From Acidobacteriaceae bacterium (GTDB taxonomy: Bacteria; Acidobacteriota; Terriglobia; Terriglobales; Acidobacteriaceae), in contig PLYW01000333.1 of assembly GCA_003151875.1 (NCBI GenBank), positions 1 to 5,934 on the forward strand: 5,934 nucleotides of DNA, read 5' to 3'. The notes under the pieces were generated by a model. The model was not told where the DNA came from, did no database searches, and was given only the letters and a program-made list of their open reading frames with translations. Shown in pieces: positions 5,819-5,934 of this stretch. The position numbers and the translations under genes were made by a program. Positions within the stretch are counted from its first letter, which is position 1; each line of letters starts with the position of its first letter.

Positions 5819-5823
5819 CTCCC
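5819..5823 (-). promoter_or_regulatory. Ribosome binding site that decides the S53 peptidase start
   Basis: GGGAG on the minus strand (5823-5819) touches the first possible ATG (5818) but is six bases from the second (5812). Normal Shine-Dalgarno spacing therefore selects 5812, shortening the protein by two residues. Further upstream, to the window end, I see no gene and no convincing promoter. Confidence 0.6.
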
Positions 5824-5934
5824 TATTTCGCGGATTGGTGCGAAGGACGCGACGGCCGGGCGCAGATGCCAGTCTTCGAGGTTGAAACCACGGGAATGAC
5901 AGATGACTGGTGTGTAGGCTTCTTCGGCATGGGG

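Overview
The window (5,934 bp, moderately GC-rich) reads like a chromosomal stretch of a free-living Gram-negative bacterium. The gene set fits an Acidobacteriota-like genome: a TldD/PmbA-related protein ending in a KVREFNF-type tail, a secreted serine hydrolase, a secreted S53 peptidase, a PilZ protein and a heme-type bacterioferritin. That assignment is an inference from gene types and style; no rRNA or other phylogenetic marker is present. There is no mobile element, CRISPR array or phage gene.

Layout. Positions 1-480 (+) hold the C-terminal 159 codons of a TldD/PmbA-family protein cut by the window edge. After a gap of about 250 bp with a short direct repeat comes a two-gene unit (+): a single-domain PilZ protein (731-1060) whose end overlaps by 26 bp the start of a LuxR/NarL-type regulator (1035-1976). 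The regulator's receiver domain has Glu in place of the phosphoacceptor Asp and Arg in place of the conserved Lys. A signal-peptide-bearing serine beta-lactamase-like hydrolase follows (2097-3518, +), then bacterioferritin (3656-4132, +) behind a plausible promoter. Between bacterioferritin and a tRNA-Ser(GGA) gene (4301-4390, +) lies a block of six degenerate 7-bp repeats. A secreted sedolisin (S53) peptidase runs the other way (4625-5812, -). It ends in a strong intrinsic terminator (4577-4603) built into a cluster of interchangeable palindrome arms.

How the genes work together. Only the PilZ-regulator pair has sequence support for joint expression, through its overlapping frames. The pair suggests, without proving it, a c-di-GMP-linked regulatory output that does not depend on phosphorylation. 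The other genes look like independent units: peptide or modified-peptide processing (TldD-like), periplasmic hydrolysis, iron storage, translation and extracellular acid proteolysis. I see no clear new multi-gene defence or metabolic system. The best leads are the pseudo-receiver regulator, its coupling to PilZ, and the palindrome cluster after the peptidase gene.
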